From Ephemerocybe angulata (Eukaryota > Basidiomycota > Agaricomycetes > Agaricales > Psathyrellaceae), in contig JAACJK010000168.1 in assembly GCA_013368325.1 (NCBI GenBank), positions 1-64,000 on the forward strand: DNA of 64,000 nt, read 5' to 3'. Each line of letters starts with the position of its first letter. Positions within the stretch are counted from its first letter, which is position 1. The notes beneath the pieces are model-generated. The model was not told the origin of the DNA. It did not search any database and worked only from the letters and a program-made list of their open reading frames with translations. A program made the translations under genes and the position numbers. Positions 11,906 to 23,797 of this stretch are shown here, in pieces.

Positions 11906-12833
11906 TCTCGAAGTAGCACTCCCACTATCATTTAAATAATAAAGGTCTCTTCCAAGAGCAAGTATTCAAGATGCGAATAGGGGAGATTAGATGCCGTAGA
12001 GAAGGCCCTGGAGGAGTCTAAGTCGCTCAGGATTCATGGACTAGGAAGTCGGATACGAGATATGGCTTTCGAGATCGGAGACTCGAGAGTGGAAGCCCAG
12101 GAGGCACTCATGGATCGGTGCTGGGCGAAAATCACCACAGCACCTGGGGAGCGGTTATCAGAAGTCCTAGGGGTGTATCTTGACGGGAAGCGCCGGTGCA
12201 AGCTTATCAGTATGGCGATTGCCGGTGAACTGGCTCGAACTCACCTTTCAGTGATCTAGTTATATTTTATGGTGATGGAGAGGGGAAGAGGTGACTTAAA
12301 TACTCCTAATTCTCATCAGTTTCCTCCTTTGTTCTCCTAATCTGAGAGCGCACTCACTGTCGAGGCGATTTTCCGATTAGCGCCCGGGTCGAGGCGGCGC
12401 ACACGAACCGTGTGAAAGAGGCAGGCGCGGCACCGGATATCAAGTCGCCGGTGATCTCGTGCTTTTTCTGAGTTGCCGGTTGCCGGTTCCGGCTTTCGCG
12501 CTTACCACCATCTCTCTTCTCCCACATCCACTCGCTGCTTCTGCCTCCGCCCATGGTTCTGCGGTGACTGTCGCCCAGAACCCGCTGCGCGGATGGATAT
12601 CAACGTCGCTCACCCCTCCATGGCGCCATTCCTTTCTTCGGCGCCGGCGAACTCGACCTCAAGCTCTCCATCGACCGTCCATCCCGAAAGCGGTTCAATA
12701 ACCGCGAATGCTGAAATCAATGAAGAGAGTCGCGGGCTGCTCAATCCAGTCCGACCACCTCCAGAGCAGAGTTCGCCACACCCCTGTTTGATTACGGGGA
12801 GTGGCCAACTTACCTCAGAGGTGGGAGCAGGTG
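11906..12833. other. Inter-array spacer, no convincing gene
   Basis: Ordinary composition returns here. A 65-codon frame at 12062-12259 (plus) and a longer one beginning at 12473 have no recognisable domain or clear splice architecture. The stretch around 12350-12480 is rich in CGCCGG words. Nothing else is supported. Confidence 0.4.
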
Positions 12834-13075
12834 GTAGAGCCGGTCGCTCGTTCGGCGACGAGTGCGATCCTCGCGAGGCCTTGCCAGCGACGAGTTTGCG
12901 TCTCCGAGTCGTTCGAGTCCGTTTCGAGATTCTGGGGGATCAGCGATGTTGGCATGGGGAGGAGGGTAGAGCCGGTCGCTCTTTCGGCGACGAGTGCGAT
13001 CCTCGCGAGGCCTTGCCAGCGACGAGTTCGTGTCTCCGAGGCGCTCGAGTCCGGTTCGAGGTTCTGGGGGATCGG
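12834..13075. repeat. 131-bp tandem repeat, two copies
   Basis: The phrase GTAGAGCCGGTCGCTC begins at 12834 and again at 12965, 131 bp apart, and both copies continue through GCGACGAGTGCGATCCTCGC and a TCTGGGGGATC tail with scattered substitutions. Both copies lie in one open plus-strand frame (12473-13168, 231 codons). Because 131 is not a multiple of three and the copies differ by indels, the shared peptide is maintained only over part of the unit; coding is doubtful. Confidence 0.7.
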
Positions 13076-13196
13076 GAGAGCGAACTCGCGTTTCGCCGGT
13101 GCTCGTTGGCATGGGGATGTGCTGTCGCGTGCGATCCTCCCCTCCTCATGGTGTTCGGCGATGCTTAATCATCGCGTTTAGATGGATCCTCTAGTT

Positions 13197-13345
13197 TAGT
13201 TTCCAGGTAATGTTGCACAACGGGCGAGTTATTATCATATATTAAATAGCACTACTAACTACACGAACAATGGGTAATACGAAATTAATATACCATTTTC
13301 AACCTTGTACCTCTTTACGAGGGAGTGGGGAGTAGACAATGACAT
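13197..13345. repeat. AT-rich direct repeat, left copy
   Basis: TTTCCAGGTAATGT, a TATATTAAATA tract, CACTACTA, AATGGGTA and ACGAAATTAATAT follow in the same order as at about 14618-14752. Each copy precedes a palindrome-rich segment. The two are about 1.42 kb apart and differ at many positions. Confidence 0.75.
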
Positions 13346-15850
13346 GGGGTCCCACGAACACCGTCCGCGCTCGCAGCATGCGCGAGCGTGTGGGCATGTA
13401 CCCCCCAGACGCACCTCGGAAGCGTGTAGTCCAACTGTAAGGCGTCGGAGGACATCCGTGGGTTGCGTGGACGGCGTATGCGTGTTGGTACGCCGTAGGA
13501 GGTATGACCATCTCTGCACTCGTACTGTACTGCGAGTGCAGAGTCCACGACGGCATTCGCACACTGTATACGCAGTCGTATCCTTGTCGTATGCCGTCGA
13601 GGACACGCGTGGGTTGCCTCGAACGCACACCTAGGTGTATGCGCCGCCGGATGCGTCGCCATCCTTGGACTCGCACCACAGTGCGAGTGGAATGTCTCCG
13701 ACGGCATACGGGTCCTGTCACGCTATTTTATGCCGTCGGATGGGACACATGAGCCCGATACTCGCACTCGCATTGCAGTGCGAGTGCGTCGACGGCACAC
13801 TTCTGTGTGTGTCTCGTCGCTGTACATTCCGATATGCACCGATTCCTGGACCCGCAGTACAGTGCGAGTCCAGGGTCTCCGACGGCACACACCTAGAATG
13901 GCTTCGGGACCAGACATGCTCCATCAGCACTTGCAGTACACGGCGAGTGCGTCTACGGGACACGCTGGTATGTGTGCCGTCGGTGGATATACATATCCCC
14001 GGACTTGAACTGTACTGCTAAGACGGCTCTCGTCGGCAGTCGCCGTCCAGTGCACCTCGTCGAGTGCAGGACTCGACGGCGACAGACCTCGATGAGAGCG
14101 GTACTCGTCGAGCTCCGTCGCCGTTGCGTCCTGCACTCGATCGCAATGCACCTCAATGAATGCACTTCGTTGAGTATAGCACTCGGCGACGACGCACCTC
14201 AAGTAATACTGCGCTCGACGTCAGGTATACCTCGCACCTCGACGAGTCAAGTCCTCGACGCTGACGCCCCCGACGAATACAGTACTCAAAGGCAGTCGCC
14301 GTCGAACTTCGTACTCGACGGAAGCCTTCGTCGAGTGTACTTCGTCGAGAGCAGTATATGTCTCCGACGGCATACGCACCTCTGCACTCGCAGTACAGTG
14401 AGAGTACAGAGTATCCGACGCAGCGGTGCGATGCCGCCACCTATGGACATGCCCATGCTCACACACGCACACACGCTGCACTGCGAATTCGACCAACAGT
14501 GAATTCCTTACATTCAGAGTAGACTTTTCTTCCTAGTTAATTCTGTATATAAGCTGTAAATACTCGACCGTGACGGCTGGCAGTAAGTCTATATTAGGCG
14601 CGGTGTTTACATTCTCCAGGTTTCCAGGTAATGTCGTACATCGGGCTACTTATCATTGTATATTAAATAACACTACTATCTACGTGAAAAATGGGTAGGA
14701 CGAAATTAATATCATACTTATTTACCAGGGAGTTGGGAGTGCACTCGCACAAGTATACGGAGAAGCATCGACGGTATATGTGTTGGTGTATGTCCTCGTC
14801 AGTCACACACCGCTGCACTCGCAGTCCAATGCGAGTCCAGGGTATCCGACACACATGGCACAATGTACCCGCACTCGCAGTACAGTGTGTGCGACGACAA
14901 CACACGCATGTACTCCGTCGGTAGATCCGCCTGTGCACAGATACGCCGCCGGAGGGCATGCGTGAGCTATGTCGACAGCGCAAGCGTGTCTGTGTGCCGT
15001 CGAAGGCTCGGCTCCGGACTAACTCTGCACTCACAGTACAGTGCAAGTGCAGAGTCTCCGACGGCATACGCACACTGTACACGCATTCGTATGCGTCGGA
15101 GGATACGCGTAGGCTGAGTAGACAGCGCGCCCAGGTGTATACGCCTGGATAGATCGACCTCTGCACTCGGACTGTACTGCGAGTGCAGAGTCAAACCCTA
15201 TCTCGACGTGCGCATCCGCACCGTCGCACTCGCACTCGCATTTGCACTGCGGGTGCGTAGGCGGACACATTCAGCCACGGTGCGCGAACACCGTCGGAGA
15301 CTCTGCACTCGCAGTGCACTGCGAGTGCAGAGTTGGATCTCGTCCACCGATGGAGCATGTATGTGCTCTGTCATCAAACTCGCACTGCACTGCGGGCGCG
15401 CATCCACCCTACACGCGTACTCCGTCGGAAACTGTGCACTCGCTGTGCAGAGCGAGTCCGGAGGGGGGATTGTGGACCGACAGAGCACGTATATACTCCG
15501 TCGTCGCACTCGCACTGCACTGCGAGTGTGCATCCCCTCCCCCACGCACTCCGTCGAAGTCTCTGCACTCGGAGTGCAGAGCGAGTGCGAAGGTGTACTC
15601 GTACCCCGACGGATGATGATGGTGCAGGCATGTATATGTGTGCCGTCGGTGGAAACGGTGGACGCGTATCTGTGTGCCACGGGTGACGGTACGCAGCCCC
15701 ACCTGTGCACTCGCAGTACAGTGCAGAGTCACCGATGGCATACACGCGCTGGTGACGCAGCTGTGCCCTCGTAGGACATGTTCACGGCTTGCACTCGTAG
15801 TCCCCTCCGTGCGTACGTGCTGTTGACGCGCCGAGTTCAAAATCCCCAAT
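13346..15850. repeat. Palindrome-rich satellite-like array 2
   Basis: This is the same repeat family as the block at 9395-11905. Near-complete hairpin units (CTCTGCACTCG...CGAGTGCAGAG followed by TCTCCGACGG and CATACGCAC) occur near 13510, 13670, 13850, 14385, 15025, 15160, 15300 and 15720. The CTCGACGAGT flavour occupies about 14015-14360, and an AT-rich direct repeat interrupts at 14618-14752. Two phrases near 15345 and 15476 (CCGAYRGAGCA followed by a CACTCGCACTGC core) are about 131 bp apart, suggesting the basic period. The open frames in it are repeat by-products. Confidence 0.75.
14618..14752. repeat. AT-rich direct repeat, right copy
   Basis: Second copy of the module at 13197-13345: TTTCCAGGTAATGT, TGTATATTAAATA, CACTACTA, AATGGGTA and GACGAAATTAATAT in the same order, then a GGGAGT phrase leading into palindromic repeats. 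Confidence 0.75.
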
Positions 15851-15968
15851 ATCATATACGGTGCATGTGTGCGCACACCATCCGTGCACATATCTACAGT
15901 AGACGAAGCCATGCGCGCAAATTACAACCGAGTGCATTATGGGCGCATACCCACACTTGCAGCATGGT

Positions 15969-16275
15969 GCTGCACTGGACTCTGGGAGAGAACTGCGCTG
16001 CCTGTGCACTACCCTGAGCCCTGGAGCTGAAACCGCGAGATGCCACTGGAACTGGAACTGCTACGCTGGAACTGCTACGCTGCACTGGACTCTGGGGTAG
16101 AACTACACTGCCTGTGCGCGACCCTGAGCCCTGGAGCTGAAACCACGAGCTGCCACTGGAACTGCGCACTGCTCTGGAACTGCTGGGACCTGGACCTGGA
16201 ACTGGAACTGGGCGCTGGAACTGGAACTGGAGCTGCTCTGGAACTGGAGCTGCTCTGGGACTGGCGCTGCTCTGG
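15969..16275. repeat. CTGGAA-based minisatellite
   Basis: The stretch consists of CTGGAACTG-type hexamers and nonamers. Two longer phrases beginning CACTGGACTCTGGG at about 15972 and 16084 are about 112 bp apart and contain the same CCCTGAGCCCTGGAGCTG element, so a higher-order unit of about 112 bp is superimposed on the hexamer. Confidence 0.8.
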
Positions 16276-16280
16276 AAAAA

Positions 16281-16753
16281 CAATGACCCTACCCTACAAC
16301 CCTGCCGAACCACTAATAACCCTAAACGTCGAGCTCCACAAGCCTCGCTCGCTCCGCCGCTGTGGCCGCTCGCCACACATCACTCATGAACTCAGTACGT
16401 GCTGCACAAAGCTCCGGCCGCTTCATGCACCACATCCACAGGTGTTCAACTGTCTCCACCTTCGCACCGCAAAACCGACATAAACGCCTCCCAACCGGCC
16501 TCGTCCACTGTAGCGCCTCCACCGCGTACCGATGCTCCGATAGCAGAACCCGTGTCAAGGCGCGACGATGCCCAGGGTGCGCCACCTTGAGGTAATATCG
16601 CAACTTCAACGGCACCTTGACAGTAAGAGCACCATCGACATCAGGTTCCCGTCGACCATGCAACAGACTCAGCTTCGGGTTCGCATCGAGCCTCCCCTGA
16701 AGCCACTGCCCTACACCTCCTTCCACCTCCTCCAACAGTGCGGCCACGTCCAT
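16281..16753 (-). pseudogene. 3' fragment of a non-LTR retrotransposon (RT C-terminal zinc knuckle)
   Basis: A minus-strand frame (16322-16753, 143 codons) carries the zf-RVT-like C-terminal end of a LINE polyprotein: a helical HRRALTRVLLSEHRYAVE segment and then the knuckle C-x2-C-x8-H-x4-C (CRFC...H...C). This is the usual tail of reverse transcriptases of the Tad/I-like fungal LINEs. No reverse-transcriptase or endonuclease domain lies upstream, so the copy is 5'-truncated, as is typical for target-primed insertions. The 3' flank between the stop and the minisatellite includes one telomere-like TTAGGG unit. Confidence 0.75.
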
Positions 16754-16821
16754 GTCATCACAAATAGGGAATCATATGAAAAGTGGCCGTTTACACGGAG
16801 TGTTCTGGAGCTGTAGAGCGC

Positions 16822-18910
16822 TCAGCTCAAGCCCAGGCCGGGCTGGGGCGCATAATGCTTCGGCTGTTCAACTTCCTCGTAGTACATCACGTCAGACTTA
16901 AGGACCGCGATCCAGATATCCTTCTTCACATCCTTCGCTTCGTCGAGAAGAGTGATGATAGTGACAACTGACACAATTAATGCGAAGATCTTTGATGAAA
17001 ACGAGAGTCAGGAACAAACCGAAAGAGGAGTAACTCGTGTAGAACTGACCTGGCCGAATGTCATATCCACGGGATGGGACTGATTCGAGTTGTTCGACGC
17101 CTGGATCCAGAGAATATGGGGTCCCAATATAATCCAAAACATCTTGAGCAAGTGCCCTCGCTTCCAGAGTCCCTTACTGTGAACAGTTAGTATTCGTCGG
17201 CCGAGAAGCATGGAACATCCACATACTTGAACTTGTCCAAGGTGACTGTGCGCTGCCACGGCCACGCTGACGTCGCCAGCCAGCAGATAATCCAAGTAAG
17301 AAGAGTCAGCATCTCGATGACGAGGAACGATCGTCTAGCATTCTTTGCTGTGACGCTATACGATCCAAAGTCAAGGCTCTTAGGATCCCCAATGACGATG
17401 ATCCAGATATTGGCCTCGGTAAGGAGCAGCGCGAGGAACACGCTGAAGAAACATGAGTGAATGAATATCAACGAATTAAATGTGGACGTACGTGACGACG
17501 GGGAGAAAGATCTTCATATTCGATGCAGCAAAGCGAGACCAGCTCCAGGACGCAGCGCTGCATGCGATAAAGAGGATAATCCAGTCCGCACTGTTCGGAA
17601 CGAGGAAGACCCCAAAGACCATCCGTGCGATCCAGACTACGGCAAAGAAGAGAAAGACACTGCGGGTGTACAAGGATTTATACGTTAGAAGGTGCCCAGA
17701 CGAATGAAGGTAACTGATATATCACGCACAGGATGCGGATTGCGAAGATCTTGATTCTATTTTCCTCCTTCCGCGGGAGCTCCCTGAACAGACCAAATGC
17801 AATGAGGAGAATTCCGAAGCAGTCCTTGCTCTGGATAACATAGTTGAGATTAGGAAGGGCAGAGATCTGCGCAATAGTGACGATGGAGATGAAGAGTGAC
17901 CGGTTCATGAAGTTCGGATACTGATCGAAGAGAACGCGTTCTGTCCAGCTGATGAGATCGATGTTCTCCCTCCGCGTCGTACCGTTCTTCGAGTCGAAAT
18001 CGTTGTCCTTGAAGGGTTCCAGTAATCTAGTGGGGTGGTCAGACCAAGCTTATACACGTATACGAAGGTCGAACTCACGGAGCTGGGATCTCGTACGCTT
18101 GGCGCCTCGTCCAAAGCCAAAAGATACCGTACGTGATGAAGTAGAGAACTGTCATACACACGAGCTGAATTGCCACAGGGAGCTCCCAAGCGACGTTGTA
18201 CCACAGTGCTCTCGTGCCGTACGCCATATCGCAGGCTGTCTGGGGAAAGTTGATATTCTTCACCTTCGGTATAAAGAGGACGCAGATCATGGCGATTTCG
18301 AAGACGAGACTTCCGAGCGAAGCCAGTCTCATGATTTTGACCTCCAGGGATTGATTCGCCGGCTTCATTTTGTTGCCTTGCTCTATCGGGAAGTCGTCCG
18401 CCTTCCATATAGACTTGATGGAGTAGTACCAGAGGTAGAGCGAAGCAGGAGATGCGACGGTGACAATGACGAAGATACCGTCGCCTCGGCTAAGCTCCCC
18501 CTTGAGCATAGAGATGAGCCCAGCGATAAGTAGGGAGTAGAGGACGGAGAGGTGGGCGTAGAGCAGTGGCCGTTGGAGCCACGGAATGTATGCAAGAACA
18601 ACAGCTGTCGGTGACCGGCACAGTCAATAAATACATAGTCGATATTTCGAGTGCTTCACATACCGTATATGACCGTGGTGATGTAGACTAGTAAGGTGAA
18701 AGTCAGCAAGGCATCCTAGGCCGGCAATCGACAACGCTCACTCGAAATCTGTTGCCCTATACCGGTTACATCTGGGTTGGGGCATGGCACGCCGAACGGA
18801 CAGAAGTCATCTGGTGGATCGATACAGAAAGCCTGTTCGTATCGCTCCCTGTTCGTGAGGATGGAGAAAGTAAGTTCCGTGAGGTTGTTGAGGCTGGTCT
18901 GGGAGGACAT
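16822..18910 (-). CDS. Multi-exon polytopic membrane protein, function unknown
   Basis: The start is taken at 18910 (MSSQTSLNNLTELTF...), the stop at 16822-16824. The first exon has a short extracellular-looking Cys-rich region (CIDPPDDFCPFGVPCPNPD). Later exons encode successive hydrophobic segments: a VYITTVIYAVVLAYIPWLQ-type helix near 18600, IFVIVTVASPASLYLWYY, IMRLASLGSLVFEIAMICVL, IQLVCMTVLYFITYGIFWLW (all 18075-18509), MNRSLFISIVTIAQ (17678-17908), VFLFFAVVWIARMVFGVFLV (17476-17673), then WIIVIG and MLTLLTWIICWL (17187-17471). The last exon adds IFALIVSVVTIITLLDEA and a soluble tail ending in GLGLS. About eight introns of 50-60 nt separate them. The topology suggests eight or more helices. 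I cannot place it in a named family; comparable orphan membrane proteins are common in mushroom genomes. Confidence 0.7.
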
Positions 18911-19639
18911 CGGATCGTTTGTTCCTCAACGCCCGTCTAGGGGAGGGGAGGTGGGAACAATAAAAACCAGAGGAAAACGAGCATATATAGAATGAGTGCC
19001 AATCATCAGTATGCCGCGATTACTCTTTCGGCGCTCATTGGGCGTCGTCCCCAAATGTAAGAAACAAAGTCCAAACCCTTATCGAATCAGCCAGAGAGCG
19101 CTCAACGGAAACTGCTTCTGACCGGCTACACTGGCACTCAGATAAGCACGTCATTTTTGTAGGGCCACGAGCAAACTCGGGTACAGGAACCGAGGAACAC
19201 ATTTTTGACACAAGTAGAATTAATGGTAGCCATCTCCCGGGCGCGCCGGCGGAGGTGCCTGCTCGGGCGGCAATTTGTAGTTACACATATAGCCCACTTC
19301 TTCCACGGCCACATCCAAGCCACATCACGTCCATGTCCTATCCCTCTTTTTTTCATAATCCTCGGACCGAATGAATTTGGGAGAAGCACAATCTTCCGAG
19401 TAATTCTGCAGGTCCAGTGTAAGTGTCCATCCTCCCTTGCGACATCAACATGCCGCGAGCTACGATTCCGCCTATTTATGTGATGCCGGTAAGTAATTGG
19501 GCGCACTCCTTGACGTTGCCGGTGTTTTGGGCGCTGCTTCGTGATCGGCACTCGAATCCCTGAACATGGGCACGAAATATATTGATCACTTATAACGTTA
19601 TCGCACTGAGTATAATAATGTACCCGCTCTTGAGGCGTG

Positions 19640-21529
19640 CTACCGATCATTACAAAAATAACTAATATCCATTCTAACCTCCGCGACTGTGTTCGATGCA
19701 TCCCTTCCATCAACCTTTCTCCGCCCAAGGCCAGCATAGTGTACCATAGAAAGCGGCTCGGCATTAGATCCGACCCCGCCATCCGCTGGGTCCTCATCTC
19801 CTTGTGGGGGATTAAAATCAAAGAGTATCGACGAGAGCATTGTGTGCACCACGGGATCTTCGCTCTTCCGCATGTTGAGGAGGAGGCGACATGTGAGTAT
19901 GGGCATGGCAATGTTGGCGAGCCTGAGAGACGTTGGCGTTAATGGTATCCACAGTAATGTTTATCCATCAGGGTGTACCTCCACATGCGTAAGCCTGCAT
20001 ACCTGTCACCGATACTGTTTGCTTGACTGAGGGTCTGAGTGGTCCTGGATATCAGTCGTAGTGATCTACAGTCGACCATATGCCGCTTACAGGAGAATGA
20101 GTACCGGTTATAGCGCTTCCGAGACGTAGTGCTATGATCAGGGTGAGCTGCGAGTCGTAGAAACGTGCGATGGTCACGCTGATAGACATACCGGATAATG
20201 AAAGAATATATATGCCGCTGTCTCTTCGAACCACCTGCAGTAACGTGCCCTTGTGCTTCCTGTACCGCACGAAGAATATGAATAGCGCTAGAGCAGATAT
20301 GGCTTAAAAGAATGAAAGCGTGTCTAGCGTTGAGTAAAAAGCGGTGGTTGAATTTGGGTTTGGGTACTCACCAATCGATTTAACCAGGGTTATATAACCT
20401 GCCATGGCATATCGCCGTGCGGCCTTTGGTGAAACTTTTCCTTCCCAAGTGCAAGCGTATCCCAGCTCTCGGTCCATTTGGGAGATTGGTAGCACTAGTC
20501 TATGGTCAGTGTTCCATCCTTTGAACTTTTACTGACAGAACATACTGCGTGATGCTTCGCCAAAATACCCGATTTGAAGGATTGTTGTCGCCAGGGTAAA
20601 GCTCTACTCATGTTCAGTCAGTTGAATACATCCGTAAGGGCGTTCGATTTCTTACCGCATATGTCGCAATGATCAATGCAAGGCATATTTGGCTTGCACC
20701 CAGAAGGGCATAGAGGCACAATAGCAGAGCCACTAAGCACCGAGAGTGATATTGGCGCACTCATCACAATACTCAGCATGATGCGAACCTACCTTCAAAC
20801 GCGAGATTCATGACCCTGTATAATACTGGAAAACCCGCGGTAGTTGTAGGTGAAGGCAGAACGAAAGGGCGTGTTACCATACCTATGCCATTCGCTATGT
20901 ACAGGCCCGTGCAGACCTAGTCGAATTGAGTCAGATAAAGCGAGAGGCAGCGAGAAGAGCTATCTGGTGAATACCTGGGGGACATTGTTAAATGGAACCT
21001 ATAATAAACTTGCAGGGGAGACGGTCAGCTTTCGCGGGGTAGACTCGATGTAATAGCCCCGTTACTTAATAGCGAATTCCCAATCAAAACCAGAGGTAAA
21101 TAGCGATTGACGAGGAATACTAGCTTCCCCGTTCGCCATCTCTGGGGCCACATAATCGAAATCTATATGTATACTTTAGACTGAGAGATTTGACGAGTGA
21201 TATGGCTGTGTGACGTCACTTCTTCTGCCAGCGTCGTAAGGTAGTAGAATATCTGACCATAGGAATGAGGATATTGCATCCAACGCTTGAAATAAGACCC
21301 ACGTACGTATGAAGAAAACAGGGCTACTAGAGTTGAAAAGTCAGCAATCCTGCTCGAGGTGTCGGCTTTGGAGGAACTCCGAACGTACGATATATATACT
21401 AGGGAAGAAATTACAAGGAGACCTTATGCCCAATGTGTGCGTGGAGCTCACCTCTTCCATCGTCCATGCGTAAACCAGTGCAGTCATGTCTGCAACTTCC
21501 TCCAGCGTTAGGTCCTGGATTGCAGACAT
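19640..21529 (-). CDS. DUF6533-like seven-helix membrane protein
   Basis: The start is taken at 21529 (MSAIQDLTLEEV), the stop at 19640. The second or third exon (about 21060-21160) encodes W-P-x-RWRTGKLVFLVNRYLP, the signature of the DUF6533 domain that opens a large agaricomycete family of seven-helix proteins of unknown function. Downstream exons encode CTGLYIANGIG, a long ALLLLCLYALLGASQICLAL helix (about 20680-20760), a loop with ACTWEG (20304-20495), and the juxtamembrane segment LLQVVRRDSGIYILSLSGM (20052-20270). The last exon, LANIAMPILTCRLLLNMRKS, matches the usual C-terminal R-x-LLN-x-R feature, followed by a disordered tail. The exon joins near the 5' end are uncertain. It is a same-strand neighbour of the other membrane-protein gene but shows no obvious sequence relation to it. 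Confidence 0.7.
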
Positions 21530-21699
21530 CTGAATGTAATGAAAGGTTTAGGGATGGAGGCTCGGGGTAGGTGTGCGGGGGTGTGAAGGACAGGGGATTC
21601 TCGTCCACCGTGGCTTTTGATACTCGTGTACTTTATCCAATTGAGAAGCGTGATGGAATACACGGATAGTGGTTCTAAGCCAACGGCGATCACACAGGC

Positions 21700-23797
21700 T
21701 TCCCAATGTCACAGCGCCTGCTCCCAAGGTTCTCACCGGGGCTTCTATCTGGTAAATCTCTCCCCAATACTTGCTTCCGTGTATCATAACCTAATACACA
21801 CATCCAAGAACCATAGAACTACTGTAGGTGGGCACTCCGAGATGCTACGCCATCGACGGTCGGAATACACAGTATCATTTCTTCATCTTATAGCTATGGA
21901 AGAAGGAGGGGACCAGCGCGATCGCGGAACGCCTATACACGGTAACTTAGCAAGATACATCCCGTTTTCTAGTTAGTGGACCTCTCCACAAAGACTCCTC
22001 AGTGCGAGAGTACAGCGTGATCCCGTTCCGAGTGAAGGTGCTTCCCTACCGGTCGCCCTGAGAATGATCAATCTCACATCCAACATGGGCCTTCCATTCA
22101 TTAGATGGAATCAGACAAGAATCCTTCTCTGTCAGGCTTCTCGGGCCCCCTCTGGCTCCATAATATCTCACTCTCCCCATTGACAATGACATTCCCTTCC
22201 ATGTGCCTTGTGCTTCCGGCGTCCGCACCTCCCATCACTCTTGAGTTCATTCACGGTTACCCCAAACCTAGCCAGGCCCGGCCAGGAGAGGAGCATATAT
22301 GTATAACAGAATCGAACAGTCTAGATATCAATCCAACGTCGGTCATTCACCCGGCGCCCAGGTTCCAGTCAAGGGCTCGTTCGAGCTTCTGGCGCCCGTG
22401 AGTACGGACCAGAACCGAGGAACGAATCTACAAATATCAAGCAGCGTCAGAGCGTCGATATAAGGGAAATGAGTGATAGAAAATGTAAAAGCGTACGTCA
22501 GTCCTAGGTGAGAAATCGTCCGCCCTTGAACTATATCATCGGGATTCGCAGGGAAGGAGAAAAGGCTCGGGAACCAAAGGCGTGCTGTGCAACATGAACT
22601 GGAGCTAAGGTCGTATGTTGGTCGTGTGAGAAACCATAAGCATTGTGCGGTGACAAGAAGATAACGGCGCACCCGAGAAGATAAGGCTGTGGTCGATGGG
22701 GAGTGGAGAGGAATGGAGTAGGCGAGGTGCCCCGTTGGTGTCCCGAGAAAGGATACCCATATCCCGAAGCTGAGGATGCGTGATTCCATTTAGGTCAGTT
22801 TGCGCTAAACGGAGAGGGGAACGTCAGAGTTGAATGAGACGCGTCGGGTCGGCGGACATACCCCAGCTCCAGAGTATGGGAACTATGCTCCAAGTCCACG
22901 CTGGTGCACACACCCCGAAGCTGAGGATGCTTGATTCCTCAGTTTGCGCTGAACGAAGAGGAGAACGTCAGAGGAGAACGTCAGAGAACCATGCGCGACC
23001 AGTTCCAAGGTACTATCCGAACTCACAGTCAACTGCACCGCCCTCTATCGCCTATTTCAACAAGTACGGAGGCCATCACGAACGAGAACTTCTCCCGAGG
23101 TAACAGGAATCCCGTCTTGTTTTAAGCGCGTGAGGGACATCCCCGTACCTACTAGACGACTGGGAGTAGGTACCGTGCACCATCGAAGAAATCGTAACAC
23201 ACACTTGCCTTTCCCGCCATCGTCGTTATAGACCGACCGCTCTTCACGTAGCCATACAGACTCAGAGAGACATGAACGACGACCCGGGGTGATTATCCCC
23301 CGTAGACTGTATCACATCTTCCATCGGCCATGTATACTCACTTGAGCGGTCGGTCAACCTGGGCTCAATGCTAAGGCTCCACCTTTCACCAGAGGATCGA
23401 ACGCCAAACGAAAAGATTTTAACTATCGATGGCGCTGTCGTACTACTATTGACACGACCGTCCTCGGAGAGCGCCTGACCACAACAACGCATAAAGTCGT
23501 ACAGCACCGCGCAAGTACTCACCACATTCCCCCCGCGCACTTCCAAACGCACCCTAACCATATCAACAACTCTCCACCCACGACTCCCTCACACCCACAA
23601 GCCCTCACATCCATCACACCCCTCACCCAACTCCTCACACCTCACACCCCACCCACACCAAACACATAAAAAAACATGGTATATATCCCAATCCCAAACC
23701 CCAAACCCCAAAGCGAATTCAAATAATTACATAGCAACATCTTCCTCTATACCGCCCACCCCACCGTCCGCCCGTAACCTAGACGCCCAAAGACGCC
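21700..23797. other. No convincing gene; decayed sequence with a local duplication
   Basis: A minus frame at 22343-22789 (148 codons) has hydrophobic patches but no recognised domain and could be a decayed membrane-protein exon. A phrase starting GAAGCTGAGGATGC and running through CAGTTTGCGCT and GAACGTCAG appears at about 22766-22830 and 22917-22985; in the second copy GAGGAGAACGTCAGA is itself repeated. From 23570 the plus strand is C/A-rich low complexity leading to the ATG18 3' end. Confidence 0.4.

Noticed and set aside
9395..15850. CRISPR-like regular repeats
   Set aside because: Spacing and sequence are irregular, there are no unique spacers, and the genome is eukaryotic.
9376..15912. 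Many 100-200 codon frames on both strands
   Set aside because: All arise from the palindromic satellite, are Arg/Ser/His-rich, and overlap in all frames without any domain.
16310..16330. Internal telomere repeat
   Set aside because: Only one CCCTAA-like unit is present, so no interstitial telomere array is claimed.
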